Part shown: positions 62,097-64,000 of the stretch, in pieces
How positions within the stretch are numbered: the stretch's first letter is position 1
How the letters are laid out: each line of letters begins with the position of its first letter
NCBI GenBank assembly: GCA_021730635.1
Contig: JAJNNC010000005.1
Span: forward strand, 310,001-374,000
Reading direction: 5' to 3'
DNA length: 64,000 nt
Origin: Catalimonadaceae bacterium JC749
GTDB lineage: Bacteria; Bacteroidota; Bacteroidia; Cytophagales; Cyclobacteriaceae
Made by a program: the position numbers and the translations under genes
The notes under the pieces: model-generated
What the model was told of the DNA's origin: nothing
The model's input: only the letters and a program-made list of their open reading frames with translations
The model's database searches: none

Positions 62097-63419
62097 TTAA
62101 GCATTCTTTAAAACTAAAGGACAGGTGTTCCACTCCAGTTTAGGCCGTATAACTCCCTCGAAGCTTTCTTTAAACTCTTTTCGCATATCTCCAGAGTCTT
62201 CAACAGTGAAAGAAACCGCTTCTCCAGTATCGGCAACATAAACAGTTGAATTCTGTAGGAATACAACATTGACTATATAGTATCCTTCGTTCAAGAAATA
62301 AGCAGGAATTTTTACTCTGGATCGATAAGTTCCTTTGCCAAATTTGGAGCCAGAAAATGGATCAATGTTGGCCGTGGTAGAAGGCCAGTTGCCGGAGGAT
62401 AATACAAAGATGCCCTGTTGGTTGAATAATTGAATACTACTAGTCAAACACACACCCTCTGCTTCAGCACAAAAGTCTATCTCAATATATATATCTTCAT
62501 TGTCTAATAAAGTATTAGTCACCTGATGGGCTTGATTTAATGCTCTAACCGCCATTAGCCGTACTACTTTGTTGCCTGGAGCTTGCGCTTGATTATACCA
62601 GAATACTTCTGGTTTTCCTTTATAAAAGGTTATATCCTCGTAAGTTTTTAACACCTCCTTTGCTGTGCCCTTCAAATAAATTTTACCTAAATCAAGTAAG
62701 ATAGCATGTGTACATAGATTTTTTATGGTTTCCATACTATGACTGACGAAGAGAACAGTCTTACCTTCTCTGGCTATCTGGCTCATTTTTTTCATGCACT
62801 TTCTTTGGAATTCGATATCACCTACCGACAAAGCTTCGTCAATGATTAAAATTTCCGGATCAAGATGGGCTGCCACAGCAAAGGCTAGTCGAACATACAT
62901 TCCGCTACTGTACCTTTTGACAGGTGTTTCTATATATCGTTCTACACCGGAAAAGGCAATAATTTCATCTAGTTTGCTTTTGATTTCTCGTTTGGTCATC
63001 CCTAGGATAGCTCCATTCAGGAAAATATTTTCTTTACCGGTGAGGTCTGGGTGAAACCCCGTGCCTACCTCGAGCAGACTGGCAATATGACCTTTTACTT
63101 TGATTTGACCAGCAGTAGGTAAAGTAATTCTGGATAATATTTTTAATAGCGTGGATTTTCCTGCTCCGTTCTTGCCGATGATTCCTAAAACCTCGCCCTT
63201 TTTTACTTCAAAATTAATATCTTTGAGTGCCCAGAAATCTCTATCTTTCAAAGCTTGTTTTTCTTCTTCCTCCTCTGTTTCATCCACGATAATAGATTGA
63301 CCTTTCTTGGTGACTCTCATCCACCATCGGTTTACATCCTGTAGTAAGATACCCGTATTGATACTGCCTAATTGATATCTTTTGCTTAAGTTCTCTACTT
63401 TGATTACTACTTCTGACAT
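62097..63419 (-). CDS. polysaccharide ABC transporter ATP-binding protein, Wzt type
   Basis: A 440-residue ATPase of the O-antigen/teichoic-type exporters. Start at ATG 63419 (SEVVIKVENLSKRYQLG). Walker A GKNGAGKST at about 82-90, signature YSSGMYVRLAFA, Walker B ILIIDEALSVGD. The last about 180 residues (from KVVRLMAVRALNQ) are a Wzt C-terminal glycan-binding beta-sandwich, which selects the finished polymer. A hydrophilic acidic insert (about 44-60) precedes the Walker A. The gene begins just inside the permease stop and ends 16 bp before the fusion gene. Confidence 0.95.
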   Translation of the reverse strand: MSEVVIKVENLSKRYQLGSINTGILLQDVNRWWMRVTKKGQSIIVDETEEEEEKQALKDRDFWALKDINFEVKKGEVLGIIGKNGAGKSTLLKILSRITLPTAGQIKVKGHIASLLEVGTGFHPDLTGKENIFLNGAILGMTKREIKSKLDEIIAFSGVERYIETPVKRYSSGMYVRLAFAVAAHLDPEILIIDEALSVGDIEFQRKCMKKMSQIAREGKTVLFVSHSMETIKNLCTHAILLDLGKIYLKGTAKEVLKTYEDITFYKGKPEVFWYNQAQAPGNKVVRLMAVRALNQAHQVTNTLLDNEDIYIEIDFCAEAEGVCLTSSIQLFNQQGIFVLSSGNWPSTTANIDPFSGSKFGKGTYRSRVKIPAYFLNEGYYIVNVVFLQNSTVYVADTGEAVSFTVEDSGDMRKEFKESFEGVIRPKLEWNTCPLVLKNA

Positions 63420-63429
63420 ACCTATAATA

Positions 63430-63999
63430 CTACACAATATCCATATAACTTTTCTCAGACTTATTAAATATCAAGATACCAATAAACAGCGAGATGCATG
63501 TAAAAACAATGCTGTAACCAACCTGCCATACATTAAACTCTCCTTGACCAACCAAAGAATATCTGAACATTTCTACAATAGGAGTAATAGGGTTGATAAG
63601 TATCAGAATTTTATACCTTGCCTCAATAAAAGAAAGGGGATAAATAATTGGGGTTGCATACATGAGAAGCTGTAGTCCAAATGAAACAAGAAAAGATAAA
63701 TCCCTGTATTTAATGGTTAAAGTAGAAACAATAAGTCCCCATCCTAAGCCTAAAGCACCAATAATAGATACTAATATAGGTAAGAAAAATATATAGCTAT
63801 TTACCCCAATATTGCTATTGAAATAATAAATGTAGTAACCAAGGATGACTAGTAAGATAGCCAATTGAATGCCGAATTTAATCAAAGCAGAAATGATACT
63901 GGATATAGGCACGATCATTCTGGGGAAATATACTTTTCCAAACAGATCAGCGTTTTCTGTTAATGTATTGGATGTATTGATAAGGCAGGTAGAAAAGTA
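63430..63999 (-). CDS. polysaccharide ABC transporter permease, Wzm type, 5' end cut by window
   Basis: The C-terminal about 190 residues of an ABC-2 type export permease; the frame stays open to the window edge (TSNTLTENADLFGKVYFPRM), so the gene begins outside. Several membrane helices (IISALIKFGIQLAILLVILGYY, LPILVSIIGALGLGWGLIVST, YATPIIYPLSF) and the NPITPIVEMFRYSLVG motif are typical of Wzm/TagG permeases. It overlaps the ATPase start region and forms its export channel. Confidence 0.92.
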   Translation of the reverse strand, partial: YFSTCLINTSNTLTENADLFGKVYFPRMIVPISSIISALIKFGIQLAILLVILGYYIYYFNSNIGVNSYIFFLPILVSIIGALGLGWGLIVSTLTIKYRDLSFLVSFGLQLLMYATPIIYPLSFIEARYKILILINPITPIVEMFRYSLVGQGEFNVWQVGYSIVFTCISLFIGILIFNKSEKSYMDIV

Positions 64000-64000
64000 G

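Overview
The window reads as a chromosomal segment of a gliding or T9SS-bearing member of the Bacteroidota, most likely Cytophagales-like. The evidence is the gldK-gldL-gldM-gldN block with a PorP/SprF protein beside it, a DUF4271 protein next to hemD, a Bacteroidota 'putative porin', an ECF sigma/FecR/TonB-receptor cluster with a DUF4974-type FecR tail, frequent TTG/GTG starts with little Shine-Dalgarno signal, and promoter-like TAnnTTTG motifs. There are no rRNA or tRNA genes and no CRISPR array.

Layout. 1-7.2 kb: DUF4271 (cut by the window edge), hemD, PorP/SprF and gldKLMN on the plus strand, closed by a hairpin terminator. 7.2-13.7 kb: housekeeping genes on both strands (uvrC, a small membrane protein, the YggS PLP protein, DUF423, recR, clpS, a sodium:solute symporter and an ArsR regulator). 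13.9-20.6 kb: a surface protein, nuoM and nuoN away from any other nuo gene, a long PurF-type amidotransferase with two stacked hairpins behind it, and DUF4112. 20.7-30.2 kb: flavin reductase, an orphan zf-HC2 protein, an unknown 127-residue protein, an SDR, then a minus-strand cluster of ECF sigma, FecR, an STN-domain protein with 16-residue surface repeats, and a TonB-dependent receptor that lacks its own STN domain.

30.4-38.2 kb: a coiled-coil/zinc-ribbon-type protein with Nif3, lpxK with a putative porin, miaE, and a MORN-repeat protein with a membrane-barrel-like tail. 38.4-43.7 kb: a Tat-exported PaoABC-type molybdenum/FeS/FAD oxidoreductase followed by a lipoprotein sugar (sorbosone) dehydrogenase. 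43.8-51.7 kb: telA/xpaC pair, a 169-bp MITE-like element, a Tat-exported mannonate dehydratase-like protein, an inactive/active M16 peptidase pair and a membrane J-protein.

51.7-55.7 kb is gene-poor accessory DNA. It holds a hairpin-rich candidate noncoding RNA, an orphan antitoxin followed by only 14 codons of a RelE-like toxin, and a PIN-domain toxin-antitoxin pair whose toxin carries an in-frame 15-bp repeat expansion. Diverged direct repeats flank that pair, and a VanZ-like protein follows. 55.7-64 kb is a surface polysaccharide locus: Wzi-like capsule protein on plus; acyltransferase, glycosyltransferase, polysaccharide deacetylase, a glycosyltransferase-methyltransferase fusion and a Wzt/Wzm-type ABC exporter on minus, the permease running off the window end.

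Most unusual items: the STN domain detached from its receptor in the sigma/anti-sigma cluster, the noncoding structured region near 52.1-52.5 kb, the 174-base cytosine-free tract near 47.7 kb, and the repeat-extended PIN toxin. Functions are family assignments made by reading the translated sequences; no database search was run.
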